This document shows positions 16,394 to 25,068 of a stretch of 64,000 nt of DNA, piece by piece. A program made the translations under genes and the position numbers. Each line of letters opens with the position of its first letter. Within the stretch, counting starts at the first letter, position 1. Below the pieces are notes generated by a model. The model did not search any database. It saw only the letters and a list, made by a program, of their open reading frames with translations, and was not told the origin of the DNA. Source of the DNA: Bradyrhizobium iriomotense. GTDB lineage: Bacteria; Pseudomonadota; Alphaproteobacteria; Rhizobiales; Xanthobacteraceae. Where the stretch lies: positions 62,001 to 126,000 of the forward strand of contig NZ_JAFCLP010000021.1 in the NCBI RefSeq assembly GCF_018129405.1. The letters are read 5' to 3'.

Positions 16394-17602
16394 TCAGCGG
16401 CTGAGGCCCTTGACCAGCGGACATTTGCTCTCCGCGAGCGGCCAGACCGTCTCTTCTGGCGGAATCTTGCGCACGATCTCGAAATAGTCCCAGGGGTACC
16501 TGGACTCAGACGGCTTTTTGACGCGGACCAGATACATGGAGCGCGTCACCCGGCCATCGTCGCGAATGTGCGCATCCTCCGAGAAGACGTCCTCGACGGG
16601 AAGCGCCTTCATGGCGGCGGCAACCTTGTCGGCGTCGTCGGTGCCGGCGCTGGCGACGGCCTTGAGATAGTGGCGCACAGCGCCATAGACGCCGGCATGC
16701 AACATCGACGGCATCATCCCGGTCTTCGCAAAGAACGTCTTCGACCAGGCGCGCGTCGCCTCGTTCATGTCCCAGTAGGACGCCGTGGTCAGGTAGGTGC
16801 CCTGCGCGCCCTTGAGACCGAGGGCGTGCACGTCCTGAAGGAACAGGATCAGCGCGGCGAGACTCAGGCCACCTTGCGTCAGGCCGAATTCGCCGGCCTG
16901 CCGCATCGCGTTGACCGTGTCATTGCCCGCATTGGCGAGGCCGATGACCTTGGCGCCGGAGGATTGCGCGCTCAGCAGGAATGAAGAGAAGTCCGGCGTG
17001 TTGAGCGGATGACGGGCCGCACCCAGCACCTTGCCGCCCGCGGCGGTGATCACGCTGGTCGCGTCCTGCTGGAGCTGATGGCCGAAAGCATAGTCCGAGG
17101 CCAGGATGAACCAGCTGCTGCCGCCGGCCTTGACCACGGCAGACGCGGTGCCGTGGGAGACGGCGTAGGTGTCGTAGGTCCAGTGGAAGCCATAGGGCGA
17201 GCATTGCTCATTGGTGAGCGCGGTCGTGCCGGGACCCGAATAGAGGACGATCCGCTTCTTTTCGCGGGCCAGCCCCTGAACCGCGAGCGCAACGCCCGAA
17301 TTCGGCACATCGACGATCGCATCGACGTCCTCGACGTCGAACCAGCGGCGGGCGATCGCGGAGCCAACATCGGCCTTGTGCTGGTGATCGGCGGAAATGA
17401 TCTGGATCGGCTTGCCCAGAACCTTGCCGCCGATTTCATCGACCGCCATTTCTGCAGCGACCAGCGAGCCCTTGCCGGTGATGTCGGCGGTCACGCCGGC
17501 CATGTCGGTGAGCACACCGAGCTTGACGACGTCGCCGCTGACCTGCGGGTGCGCGCCGACGGGAAACGCAAACAGCAGCAGAACGCGCGCGATCCATTTC
17601 AT
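16394..17602 (-). CDS. branched-chain amino acid-type ABC transporter substrate-binding protein
   Basis: A 402-residue periplasmic binding protein of the Leu/Ile/Val (LivJ/LivK-like) type. The signal peptide is MKWIARVLLLFAFPVGAHPQ. The mature N-terminus VVKLGVLTDMAGVTADITG is typical of the family, as are IIVDADHQ-like ISADHQHKADVG and YSGPGTTALTNEQCSP. The ATG at 17602 has AAAGGA upstream. No permease or ATPase genes are adjacent, so it is an orphan that must use a transporter encoded elsewhere. The following hydrolase gene lies 37 bases upstream on the same strand and may be co-transcribed. Confidence 0.88.
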   Translation of the reverse strand: MKWIARVLLLFAFPVGAHPQVSGDVVKLGVLTDMAGVTADITGKGSLVAAEMAVDEIGGKVLGKPIQIISADHQHKADVGSAIARRWFDVEDVDAIVDVPNSGVALAVQGLAREKKRIVLYSGPGTTALTNEQCSPYGFHWTYDTYAVSHGTASAVVKAGGSSWFILASDYAFGHQLQQDATSVITAAGGKVLGAARHPLNTPDFSSFLLSAQSSGAKVIGLANAGNDTVNAMRQAGEFGLTQGGLSLAALILFLQDVHALGLKGAQGTYLTTASYWDMNEATRAWSKTFFAKTGMMPSMLHAGVYGAVRHYLKAVASAGTDDADKVAAAMKALPVEDVFSEDAHIRDDGRVTRSMYLVRVKKPSESRYPWDYFEIVRKIPPEETVWPLAESKCPLVKGLSR

Positions 17603-17639
17603 CTGCCGTTCCTTTCGATGCGCTGGCATGACCGATATC

Positions 17640-18587
17640 TCAGCATTTGACGGCGTCGAGCCAGGCCAGGATCATGGCGGCCAGATCGTCGCTGTTGTTT
17701 TCGATCATCATCATGTGACCGTTGCCCTCGATGCCGCGATCTGGAAGCCAGAAGAATTCTGCGCCGAGATAGCCGGCCGTCGCCGCATCGACCTCGCGCG
17801 GATGGCGAGGATCGCGGTCCCCGGTCACAATCATGATCGGCGTGGACCGCAGACGCATGGGATCGCCGATCCTGAGCCCGCGGCCGGCGATGTTGAAGCG
17901 CTCGTTCAGGATGCGCGCGCTCTCCGGCGCGAAGGAGCGGCAGTAGTTTTCGAACGCGCCCTGCGGAAAGCGCGGCGCATTGGCCCAATACGCCGCAGCA
18001 AACTCCGCCGTCAGCCGCACCGGCATGGTTTCATCCGAATAGACCGGGTGACCGGCGCTGGCGTCGTCACGCAAGGCGAGGATCGCTGCGGGATCGTCGG
18101 GCAGATCGCGCAGCAGATTGGCCGGCGGCCCCGGCGCGATGCCGACCACGGCGCGGACGAGATCGGGACGACACTCCGCCATCCACCATGCCATCGGCCC
18201 GCTCGCCGAATGCACCAGCAGCACGGCAGGGCCGATCTGCTCGACCAGCGCCAGCAGCGAGGTGGCGACGTCGGCGGTGCCCAGCCGTGGAAAATCCGCC
18301 GGCTGCGGCGAACGGCCGTGGCCAGGCCAGTCCGGCACGAACACATCCCGGCCAGCCGCGGCGAACCGCACCGCCCAGCCCGGCCGCCCATCCGGCGTCG
18401 CCAGATAGCAGGTCCCGGTGTGACCGCCGCCGTGAACCATGACGACGGGGGCCCTGCCCGTGGCCGCGCGCGGCGATGGCACATGATCGACATAGACCGG
18501 ATGCGCCGGCGTTCCCGCATAGAAGCACCGAACCTCGCGCTCGCGCGACGGGTCTTTAGCGCTCCGCCTGGCCGGCGTCGCCTCCAT
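17640..18587 (-). CDS. alpha/beta hydrolase
   Basis: A 315-residue alpha/beta-hydrolase fold enzyme. The oxyanion-hole region is MVHGGGHTGTCYLATPDGRPG, the nucleophile elbow is HSASG (Ser near residue 148), and the catalytic His is in EGNGHMMMIEN near the C-terminus. TGDRDPRHPRE holds the likely acid. The ATG at 18587 has GTGGAGGAA upstream; the longer frame reaches 18650 and would overlap the MarR gene start. The HGGGHTG sequence suggests an esterase of hydroxylated or aromatic substrates. It is divergent from a MarR regulator and precedes the binding-protein gene. Confidence 0.82.
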   Translation of the reverse strand: MEATPARRSAKDPSREREVRCFYAGTPAHPVYVDHVPSPRAATGRAPVVMVHGGGHTGTCYLATPDGRPGWAVRFAAAGRDVFVPDWPGHGRSPQPADFPRLGTADVATSLLALVEQIGPAVLLVHSASGPMAWWMAECRPDLVRAVVGIAPGPPANLLRDLPDDPAAILALRDDASAGHPVYSDETMPVRLTAEFAAAYWANAPRFPQGAFENYCRSFAPESARILNERFNIAGRGLRIGDPMRLRSTPIMIVTGDRDPRHPREVDAATAGYLGAEFFWLPDRGIEGNGHMMMIENNSDDLAAMILAWLDAVKC

Positions 18588-18648
18588 CCGTTCCTCCACA
18601 ACTATCGACGACGGCCGTTCTTGCGGACCGCACGGCGATGTTAAGATC

Positions 18649-19206
18649 ATGCCGGATCGAAAAGCAACCAGAAAGTCTCATATGAGACCATCACGAAAAC
18701 CGTCGAACGGCACGACCAAAAGCCTCCAGGCGGAGCGGGAGCCGCTCGCGGCGGTGATCGGGGGGACCGAGCTCCAGATCGCGTACCGGATGGGTTACGT
18801 GCTGAACTTCTACCGCGAGCCGTCGTTCCGGCGGATCGAGATGGAGCTCGGCCTGACGCGGCCGGAGATCGTCACCCTGATCTTCCTGAACTTCCGCGAA
18901 GGCGTCACGGCGAGCGAGATCTGCGAATTCTCCGGCCATCTCAAGGCCAATATCAGTCGCGGCATCATCGCACTGGAGAAGAAGAAGCTGATACGGCGCG
19001 CCGCCGACAAGACCGACAGCCGCCGCCAGCAATTGTTCATGACGGCGGCCGGCCGCGCGCTCTACGCGCGATACATCCCGGCCCTGCGCGAGCGGGAGCG
19101 CGCCATGCTCGCGTGCCTCACGCGGGCCGAGCGCAACGAATTCGAGCGCCTACTCGACAAGCTCGCCGCGCACGTGCCGCAATGGGCCGCACTCGACGAG
19201 CTCTGA
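18649..19206 (+). CDS. MarR-family transcriptional regulator
   Basis: A 185-residue winged-helix repressor. The DNA-binding core runs from about residue 65 to 125: EIVTLIFLNFREGVTASEICEF, the recognition helix around HLKANISRGIIALEKKKLIRR, and the wing KTDSRRQQLFMTAAG with the conserved Asp-Ser-Arg. The regulator probably controls the divergent hydrolase/binding-protein unit. Start choice is unclear: the ATG at 18649 has little ribosome-binding sequence, and the next ATG at 18682 lies inside a perfect palindrome that is likely the operator. Confidence 0.85.
   Translation: MPDRKATRKSHMRPSRKPSNGTTKSLQAEREPLAAVIGGTELQIAYRMGYVLNFYREPSFRRIEMELGLTRPEIVTLIFLNFREGVTASEICEFSGHLKANISRGIIALEKKKLIRRAADKTDSRRQQLFMTAAGRALYARYIPALRERERAMLACLTRAERNEFERLLDKLAAHVPQWAALDEL
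18675..18688. promoter_or_regulatory. GTCTCATATGAGAC palindrome, candidate MarR operator
   Basis: A perfect 14-base palindrome centred at 18681/18682, between the divergent hydrolase gene and the MarR gene (or overlapping its first codons if the earlier start is used). MarR proteins bind palindromes of about this size. Placement over one of two candidate ATG codons also suggests that the regulator may start downstream. Confidence 0.5.
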
Positions 19207-19236
19207 GACCAGAGCGACGCAGCAGGCGGATGCCCC

Positions 19237-19455
19237 TCACTCGCTCTTGCTGCCCTTCAGCTTCGGCAAGGTCTCGACGATCTTCTGCTTCCCGTCGATG
19301 ATCTCGGCGAGGAAGCTGGCGCGGTCGATGTCGCCGTTCTGGTCCCAGCTGGCTTCCATCAGCATGCCGGGGGCCTTGTCGAAGGCAAGCGAAGGGATCT
19401 CGCTGACGAGATCGACCCGCATGCTGCCGATCTTGATCTGCCCAGCGGCAGCTGC
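19237..19455 (-). pseudogene. C-terminal fragment of a branched-chain-type ABC binding protein
   Basis: The minus-strand frame ends with SFLAEIIDGKQKIVETLPKLKG, preceded by AGQIKIGSMRVDLVSEIPSL and APGMLMEASWDQNGDIDRA. This is the usual C-terminus of Leu/Ile/Val-type periplasmic binding proteins. Nothing of the N-terminal 300 residues is present upstream: the frame breaks near 19455, where a piece of another gene begins on the opposite strand. It is a truncated remnant. Confidence 0.6.
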
Positions 19456-19530
19456 TACGAGCCGATGTCGCTGGAGGCGCGCAAGGCGATGCAGGAACCG
19501 GCGGGATTCAGCTCGCTGCTGGCGCGTTGA
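19446..19530 (+). pseudogene. possible 3' remnant of an unidentified gene
   Basis: A plus-strand frame ending with TGA at 19530 reads SCYEPMSLEARKAMQEPAG and FSSLLAR. It looks like the end of a coding sequence but has no start, and it joins the binding-protein fragment at about 19450. The two probably mark the scar of one deletion. The parent gene is not recognised. Confidence 0.3.
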
Positions 19531-19583
19531 GAGGCGATCCGTGATAGATTGACTCTCGTGTCCGAACCTTCAGCGAGGCCAGC

Positions 19584-20396
19584 ATGTCCGACACTGACAA
19601 GGTTTTCGCCGGCTCGATTCCGAAAATCTACGACGCGTATCTCGTCCCGCTGATCTTCTCCGTGTATGCGGAGGATCTCGCAAGACGCGTTGCCGCTCGC
19701 GCTCCTTCCGTGCTGCTCGAGATCGCCGCGGGCACCGGGGTTGTAACGCGCGCGGTCGCGGCGGCGCTGCCGCGCGGAATCCGTTATGTCGCGACCGACC
19801 TGAACGAGCCGATGCTCGCAGTCGCCGCGCAGCGTCAGGCGGATGATGACCGCATCACCTGGCGCCAGGCGGACGGAATGGCCCTGCCCTTCGGCGATGC
19901 CGAGTTCGACGTCGCCTGCTGCCAGTTCGGTGCGATGTTCTTTCCGGATCGCGTCAAAGCTTATGGAGAGGTGAAGCGCATCCTGAAGGACAACGGCACG
20001 TTCGTGTTCAACGTCTGGGATCGCATCGAAGACAATTTGCTCACACATGAAGCGACGGTCGCGCTCGAAAAGCTGTTTCCCGACGATCCGCCCCGTTTCA
20101 TGGTCCGCACGCCGCACGGCTATCACGACAAGGCGGTCATCAGATCCGATCTCGAACGTGCAGGCTTTCGTGACATCAGAATCGAAACGCGATCCGAGAT
20201 CAGCCGCGCGCCGTCGGCCGAATACGTCGCGATCGCGCTCTGCCAGGGCACGCCGCTGCGCAGCGAGATCGAGGCACGGGACGCCAGCAAGCTGCAGGCG
20301 GCAACCGATATCGTTGCCGAGGCGCTCCGGGCGCGCCATGGGACCGGAGCGGTCGAGGGCAAGATCCAGGCGATCGTCATCGAAGCGCGCCGGTAG
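19584..20396 (+). CDS. class I SAM-dependent methyltransferase
   Basis: A 270-residue methyltransferase of the UbiE/Methyltransf_11 type. Motif I LLEIAAGTGVVTRAV (about residues 43-57) binds S-adenosylmethionine. Motif II ATDLNEPMLAVA and the post-motif DGMALPFGDAEFDVACC follow, then EVKRILKDNGTFVFN. The C-terminal 100 residues form a cap with no recognised substrate. GCGAGGCCAGC lies just upstream of the ATG. It sits alone between a pseudogene scar and a convergent L,D-transpeptidase, so the substrate cannot be inferred. Confidence 0.88.
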   Translation: MSDTDKVFAGSIPKIYDAYLVPLIFSVYAEDLARRVAARAPSVLLEIAAGTGVVTRAVAAALPRGIRYVATDLNEPMLAVAAQRQADDDRITWRQADGMALPFGDAEFDVACCQFGAMFFPDRVKAYGEVKRILKDNGTFVFNVWDRIEDNLLTHEATVALEKLFPDDPPRFMVRTPHGYHDKAVIRSDLERAGFRDIRIETRSEISRAPSAEYVAIALCQGTPLRSEIEARDASKLQAATDIVAEALRARHGTGAVEGKIQAIVIEARR

Positions 20397-20432
20397 TCGC
20401 GGGTTTCAGCCTGGCGGGCTTCGCCGTGCGCC

Positions 20433-21992
20433 CTACCACCAGCTCCGCTGCATCGGCTGCGTCGATTGATAGTACGGGTACTGGCCGCGCTGCCGGCGCG
20501 GATTGACCGGTTGCGCGTACGGATCGCGCTGCTGGAAGAAGAAGCCGAAGCCGTTGCCGCCATTGTCCCAGCCGTCGTCGCTGGCAATGTCCATCGGCGC
20601 GGTCGGCTTGCGCGTGATGAAACCGCCCTGGGGATGGTTGCTCAGCACCGCGACGAACTCGGTGCGGTAGTTGGTCTCGGCGCTCAGCGGCTCGTCCGAG
20701 ATGATGATCGAGGAGCGCGGCAGCGCGGTCGGCCCGATGCGATCCCACACCTCCTGCGGGATGCTGATGCGGTCGAGCGCGCTCTTGGCATCGTCGCCGC
20801 TTTCGATCGTGACCACGCTCCAGCGCAGACCCGTGTCAGTCTTCGCCATCGCCGTGAAGATGTGCGTGCCGAGCGGCTGGTCGGGATTGCGGATCGTGAC
20901 GGGGACCTCGATGCTGGTGTCGAACACCTCGCCGCCGCCGTCCGGCGCCGGCTTGTGGGTATTCCGCCGCACATAGAGTTTTTGCGTCGCGCGGCTGATG
21001 TAGACGGAGACCGGCTCGAGCGCGAGCTTGGCGTCGGTCGCGGCCTTCACCGCATCGGCCTTCCTCGCCGCCGCCATCTTCGCAGCCTCCTTCGTAGCCG
21101 CGACGGCGTCGCGCTTCGGCTGCGCGGCGGCCTTGGCGGCATCGAGCTGCGTCGTCGCATCGGCGGCCTTGGCGGCCGCCTTCTGCTTCAGCTCTTCGGC
21201 CTTGGCGCGCGCCTGATCGGTTTTTGCATTTGCAAGCGTCTTGTCGGCGAAGGCGAGCTCGGCATCGGCGCGGGCCTTCTGCTGCTCCAGCTTGCGCAGC
21301 GACGCCGGGAGCGAGGCCGCCTCTTTCGCGGCCGCGGCCGCGGCCTTTTTGGTCTCGTCGGCCGCCCGTGTTGCCTCCTCGGCTTCGAACGAGAGCTTGT
21401 CAGCCCGGCTCGGCACCGCAGCAATGGCCTCCCGCTTCGGCACGAACAGCGACGGGTGCGAGAAATCGACCGGCGCCGCGTCGTTCGGCGAGATGATCAC
21501 CCGCATTCCGATGCTGGTCTTGTCGAACAGGCCCTCGGCAAAGCCGAACGGCATGCGCACGCAGCCATGCGAGGCGGCATAGCCCGGCAGTGGGCCACCA
21601 TGCAGCGCGATGCCGTTCCAGGTGATGCGCTGCATGTTCGGCATCCAGGCATCGTCATACATGGTCGAGCGGTGGTCCTTGTCCTTCTCGACGATGGCGA
21701 AGACGCCGGCCGGCGTCTCGCGCCCGGTGGTGCCGGTCGAGACCGGCGCGCGCATGATCCAGCCGTCGGCATCATAGAAGGTGACCTGCTGGCTCTTGAT
21801 CGACACGATCGCCATGATCGGCTCGCCGGCCTCGCGCTGCGCCACCGCCTCGGCCGGCTGGCGCGCCTGCTTGGCCGCGGATGCCGGGCCCAGCGTCGCG
21901 AATGCAACCATCGCCGCCAGCGTCACAATTCCGGGAGGCCCCCAACGCCGCATCGCCACGGTGGATTGCGCCGTTGTCATCAGGTTTTTCAT
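20433..21992 (-). CDS. L,D-transpeptidase with long coiled-coil insert
   Basis: A 519-residue exported protein. After a signal/anchor (PGIVTLAAMVAFATLGPASA) comes a YkuD domain (about residues 55-170) with the catalytic signature HGGPLPGYAASHGCVRMP, in which His142 and Cys144 are the active pair. Residues about 205-335 are an Ala/Lys/Glu-rich coiled coil. A second region (about 340-465, VSVYISRATQKLYVRRN and PLGTHIFTAM) resembles a YkuD domain without the His-Cys motif. The C-terminus is Gln/Pro/Tyr rich. It should cross-link peptidoglycan or attach proteins to it. GAGGATGGC precedes the ATG. Confidence 0.85.
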   Translation of the reverse strand: MKNLMTTAQSTVAMRRWGPPGIVTLAAMVAFATLGPASAAKQARQPAEAVAQREAGEPIMAIVSIKSQQVTFYDADGWIMRAPVSTGTTGRETPAGVFAIVEKDKDHRSTMYDDAWMPNMQRITWNGIALHGGPLPGYAASHGCVRMPFGFAEGLFDKTSIGMRVIISPNDAAPVDFSHPSLFVPKREAIAAVPSRADKLSFEAEEATRAADETKKAAAAAAKEAASLPASLRKLEQQKARADAELAFADKTLANAKTDQARAKAEELKQKAAAKAADATTQLDAAKAAAQPKRDAVAATKEAAKMAAARKADAVKAATDAKLALEPVSVYISRATQKLYVRRNTHKPAPDGGGEVFDTSIEVPVTIRNPDQPLGTHIFTAMAKTDTGLRWSVVTIESGDDAKSALDRISIPQEVWDRIGPTALPRSSIIISDEPLSAETNYRTEFVAVLSNHPQGGFITRKPTAPMDIASDDGWDNGGNGFGFFFQQRDPYAQPVNPRRQRGQYPYYQSTQPMQRSWW

Positions 21993-22280
21993 GCCATCCT
22001 CGGTCGAAATGCCAGTCCGCGCGTGCCGGTCAAATCTCAGTTTGCGATCTCTAAATTAAGAAATCACAGCCGCCATACGTTCCGTCTGTGGCGATATTCG
22101 GCACGCTCCGGCGGCAAATCTCTCATATACGACGGCCCGCACGGGCGGAAGGGCGCTTGCGGCCGGGGCTGGTCCGGAGCTGGCGGTCCACCGCTGCGGC
22201 AGAATGTCCGGGGCCTGCCGGTGGTTGCAGCCGGCCTGGCCTGACGTTATGGCGACGAGACCCCGCCAGACAGAGGCGCG

Positions 22281-23717
22281 CTAGACGCCCAGCGCCTTGC
22301 GGTTGAAAGTCCGCAGGACACGGAGCGACAGCGTGCGCACATTCGCGACGTTGAGCAGCCAGGCCGCCGCGGCATAAGCGAGCCCGCCGGCAAGGCTCAC
22401 GACGATCAGCGCCACGAGACCGGTGCCACTGGCCTGCGAGCGCGCGACCAGGATCGCAGCCGCCATCACTGCTGCGGAGACGGCCACGCCGGCGAGGCGG
22501 CTCGCGTCGAACGGCACGGGGTGGGCGCGGTGCATCAGGACGACGGCAACGACCAGGCCGATCGCCTCGGTCGCGAGCGTCGCCAGCGCGGCGCCATAGA
22601 TCCCGTAGCCCGCCACCAGCACGAACATCAAGGCGACGCTCACCACCAGCGTGAGGAAGGACTGCGCCGCCAGCATGAAGGGACGCTCGGCGAGCTGAAA
22701 GCTGATCTGGACGTAGAACTGGTTGGCGATGCCGAAGAAGCGGGCGAGCACCAGGGTCGGCAGCAGTGCCGACACGCCGGCACGGAAATCGACGCCCACG
22801 AGCGTGCCCGCAACCTGGTCGGTTGCGAGCGCCAGCCAGATCGCAACGGGTGCGACCACGACGAGCAGCAGCTCAAGGCTCTCGGTCAACCGCTCGCGCA
22901 TCGTCTCGCTGTTGTTCTCCGACAGCGACCGGAATACCAGAGGCACGGTCGCCGCGGCGACGCTGGACGCGATCATCACCATGAACTGGCGCGGCAGGTC
23001 GGCAGCGACGCCGAAGATGCCGGCGGCGTCCTTGCCGAGGAGATAAGCGACGATGAGACGGTCGCAGCTCGAGTACAGCGCGACCGAGAGGCCGGCCAGC
23101 GTCAGCGGCAGGCCGTAGCGCGCGAGCTGCATGAACTGGCTGCGCTGGAAGCGCGCGATCCTGGTGCGGTCGCCGACGAGGTTGAGAATGATGCCGGTGA
23201 GCGAGCCGAGGCCAAACGCAGCGAGCAGGCCTATGCCACCCCAGCCGAGCCAGATTGCGGCGAGGCCGAAGCCGACACTCGCAACGCTGCGCACGATCGA
23301 GATCGCCGCGAAACGATAAGGCCGCAGCTTGGCGCGCTCGAATTCCTGGCCGACATCGACCGCATTGGCCATGATCGCGACGAACATGCTGGCGAGCAGC
23401 AGCTCGACGCTCACGTCGCTCCGGAACAGGAACACGAGCGGCGTGGTGGCACAAAGCACCACGACCGTGAGCCCAAAGGCGACCATCGCCGTGCCGCGAA
23501 AATCCACCTCCGCCGACATCGCCTGATAGCGCGACACCGACAGCTTGATCCAGGCAAAGAAGATCGCGCCGAGAATGCCGGCAAGGCTGATGCCGACGAC
23601 ATAGACGCCGTATTCCGCCGGGCTCAGGAGCCGCGTGTAGGCGGTGACCGCGAAGAAACCCACCGCCGCCGGCAGGATGTAGGCCACGAGGTAAATGGAG
23701 AAATGGCGATTCAGCAT
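22281..23717 (-). CDS. polysaccharide flippase (MOP superfamily, Wzx-like)
   Basis: A 478-residue membrane protein with about twelve to fourteen hydrophobic helices, starting FSIYLVAYILPAAVGFFAVTAY and the conserved TRLLSPAEYGVYV found in oligosaccharide flippases. It should move lipid-linked sugar repeats across the inner membrane. It lies opposite to a glycosyltransferase and a glycanase gene and is the only export protein of this polysaccharide block; no Wzy polymerase or Wzz chain-length protein is seen. Confidence 0.85.
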   Translation of the reverse strand: MLNRHFSIYLVAYILPAAVGFFAVTAYTRLLSPAEYGVYVVGISLAGILGAIFFAWIKLSVSRYQAMSAEVDFRGTAMVAFGLTVVVLCATTPLVFLFRSDVSVELLLASMFVAIMANAVDVGQEFERAKLRPYRFAAISIVRSVASVGFGLAAIWLGWGGIGLLAAFGLGSLTGIILNLVGDRTRIARFQRSQFMQLARYGLPLTLAGLSVALYSSCDRLIVAYLLGKDAAGIFGVAADLPRQFMVMIASSVAAATVPLVFRSLSENNSETMRERLTESLELLLVVVAPVAIWLALATDQVAGTLVGVDFRAGVSALLPTLVLARFFGIANQFYVQISFQLAERPFMLAAQSFLTLVVSVALMFVLVAGYGIYGAALATLATEAIGLVVAVVLMHRAHPVPFDASRLAGVAVSAAVMAAAILVARSQASGTGLVALIVVSLAGGLAYAAAAWLLNVANVRTLSLRVLRTFNRKALGV

Positions 23718-23979
23718 GCGAGCACGGGACCGGCGGAGCCTTGAGGATTAACGGGGCGTTAAAACAGTTGGCCTTTGCTGCGGCCATCGCATTGCGCCAC
23801 CAGCACCGGTCAAGATAGTCGCATAAGCCTGCAAATCGGATCGCGAATGAAACGTGTCAGCGGTTATCGCGCGTTAGCGTTAAATTTGCCCTGTCCTTGT
23901 AGGAACCGGCGGGATCACAGAAAAGAAGCAATGATATCAAAAGGTCGCCCGACTTCTCCGAGGCGTGGACGTGACTGAC

Positions 23980-25068
23980 ATGGACGTTGCCGAACGAACA
24001 CGGGCGCACCCGACCTCCTGGCCGCATGGCGGCACCGACGCGCCGCTCGTTCCGGCGGATTTCGGCACGCAAGGGCGTGACAGGATGGTCCTCAACCTCT
24101 TCTTCGAAGAGCGGGACGATCGCTGGTTTCCCGGTGACCGCCACATCCGGCCGCTGCTGCGGCGCCTGGTCAAGGGCGAGTCTTTCATCAGCGGACAGCG
24201 GCGCGTGCTCCTCAATCTGTGCGCGGGCCTCGACCGGCTCGGCATCCGCTATCGCGTCAATGACTATCGCTACATTCAGAAGCACCCCGAGGAGCTCGCC
24301 TGCATCATCGGGCGGCCGTTCGTGCTCGACTGGTTCAAGTGGAAGAACCCGCTCCTGCTCGGCGTCGCCATGTACGATCATCCGGTCGATGCCCCGGCGC
24401 GCCTGAACGACCTGCAGGTGAAGCGCGTCCTGGTGCCGTGCAGATGGTACGCCGACATGTTCCGTCCGCACTGGCCCCATGTCGACGCCTGGCCCGTCGG
24501 CATCGACACCGACCTGTGGACGCCGACGCCGGCCGACCGCAAGAGCGTGGACGTGCTGCTCTATGACAAGGTTCGCTGGAACTACGAGCGATATGAGCCC
24601 GAACTGATCGAACCGATCCGCAGGCATCTCGAGGCCAGCGGCCGCACGGTCGAGGTGATCCGCTACGGTCACTACAAGGAAGACGACTACAAGGCGGCGC
24701 TGGCGCGTTGCCGCAGCATGATCTTCCTGTGCGAGCATGAAAGCCAGGGCATCGCATGCCAGCAGGCGCTGTCGAGCGGCGTTCCCGTCTTTGCGTGGGA
24801 TCGCGGCGGGCCGTGGCAGGATCCGAAGTATTTTCCGCACAAGGTGAGGTACGAAGGCGGCGTGTCCTCGGTGCCTTATTTCGACGCACGCTGCGGCATG
24901 ACCTTCACCGATGCGGCCGCCTTCATCTCCGGCTGGAGCGAGTTCTGGTCGCATGTCAGCGCCGTTGACTTCTCCCCGCGCGACTATGTGACCGAAAATC
25001 TGACGCTCGAAAGGGGCGCGCTTCACTATTACGAGATCGCCGAAGCCGTGATGCAGAACCACGCGTGA
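23980..25068 (+). CDS. glycosyltransferase (GT-B-like)
   Basis: A 362-residue protein with no signal peptide. The middle region (RVLVPCRWYADMFRPHWP, VDAWPVGIDTDLWTP) and the later CEHESQGIACQQALSSGVPVFAWDRGG match the donor-binding half of GT-B glycosyltransferases, in which ESQGIAxxQALSSG corresponds to the E-x7-E sugar-nucleotide segment. The start is uncertain: the ATG at 23980 or the GTG at 23965. The stop overlaps the next gene's GTG (GTGA), so the two are translationally coupled. The substrate is unknown; a polysaccharide function follows from the neighbours. Confidence 0.78.
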   Translation: MDVAERTRAHPTSWPHGGTDAPLVPADFGTQGRDRMVLNLFFEERDDRWFPGDRHIRPLLRRLVKGESFISGQRRVLLNLCAGLDRLGIRYRVNDYRYIQKHPEELACIIGRPFVLDWFKWKNPLLLGVAMYDHPVDAPARLNDLQVKRVLVPCRWYADMFRPHWPHVDAWPVGIDTDLWTPTPADRKSVDVLLYDKVRWNYERYEPELIEPIRRHLEASGRTVEVIRYGHYKEDDYKAALARCRSMIFLCEHESQGIACQQALSSGVPVFAWDRGGPWQDPKYFPHKVRYEGGVSSVPYFDARCGMTFTDAAAFISGWSEFWSHVSAVDFSPRDYVTENLTLERGALHYYEIAEAVMQNHA

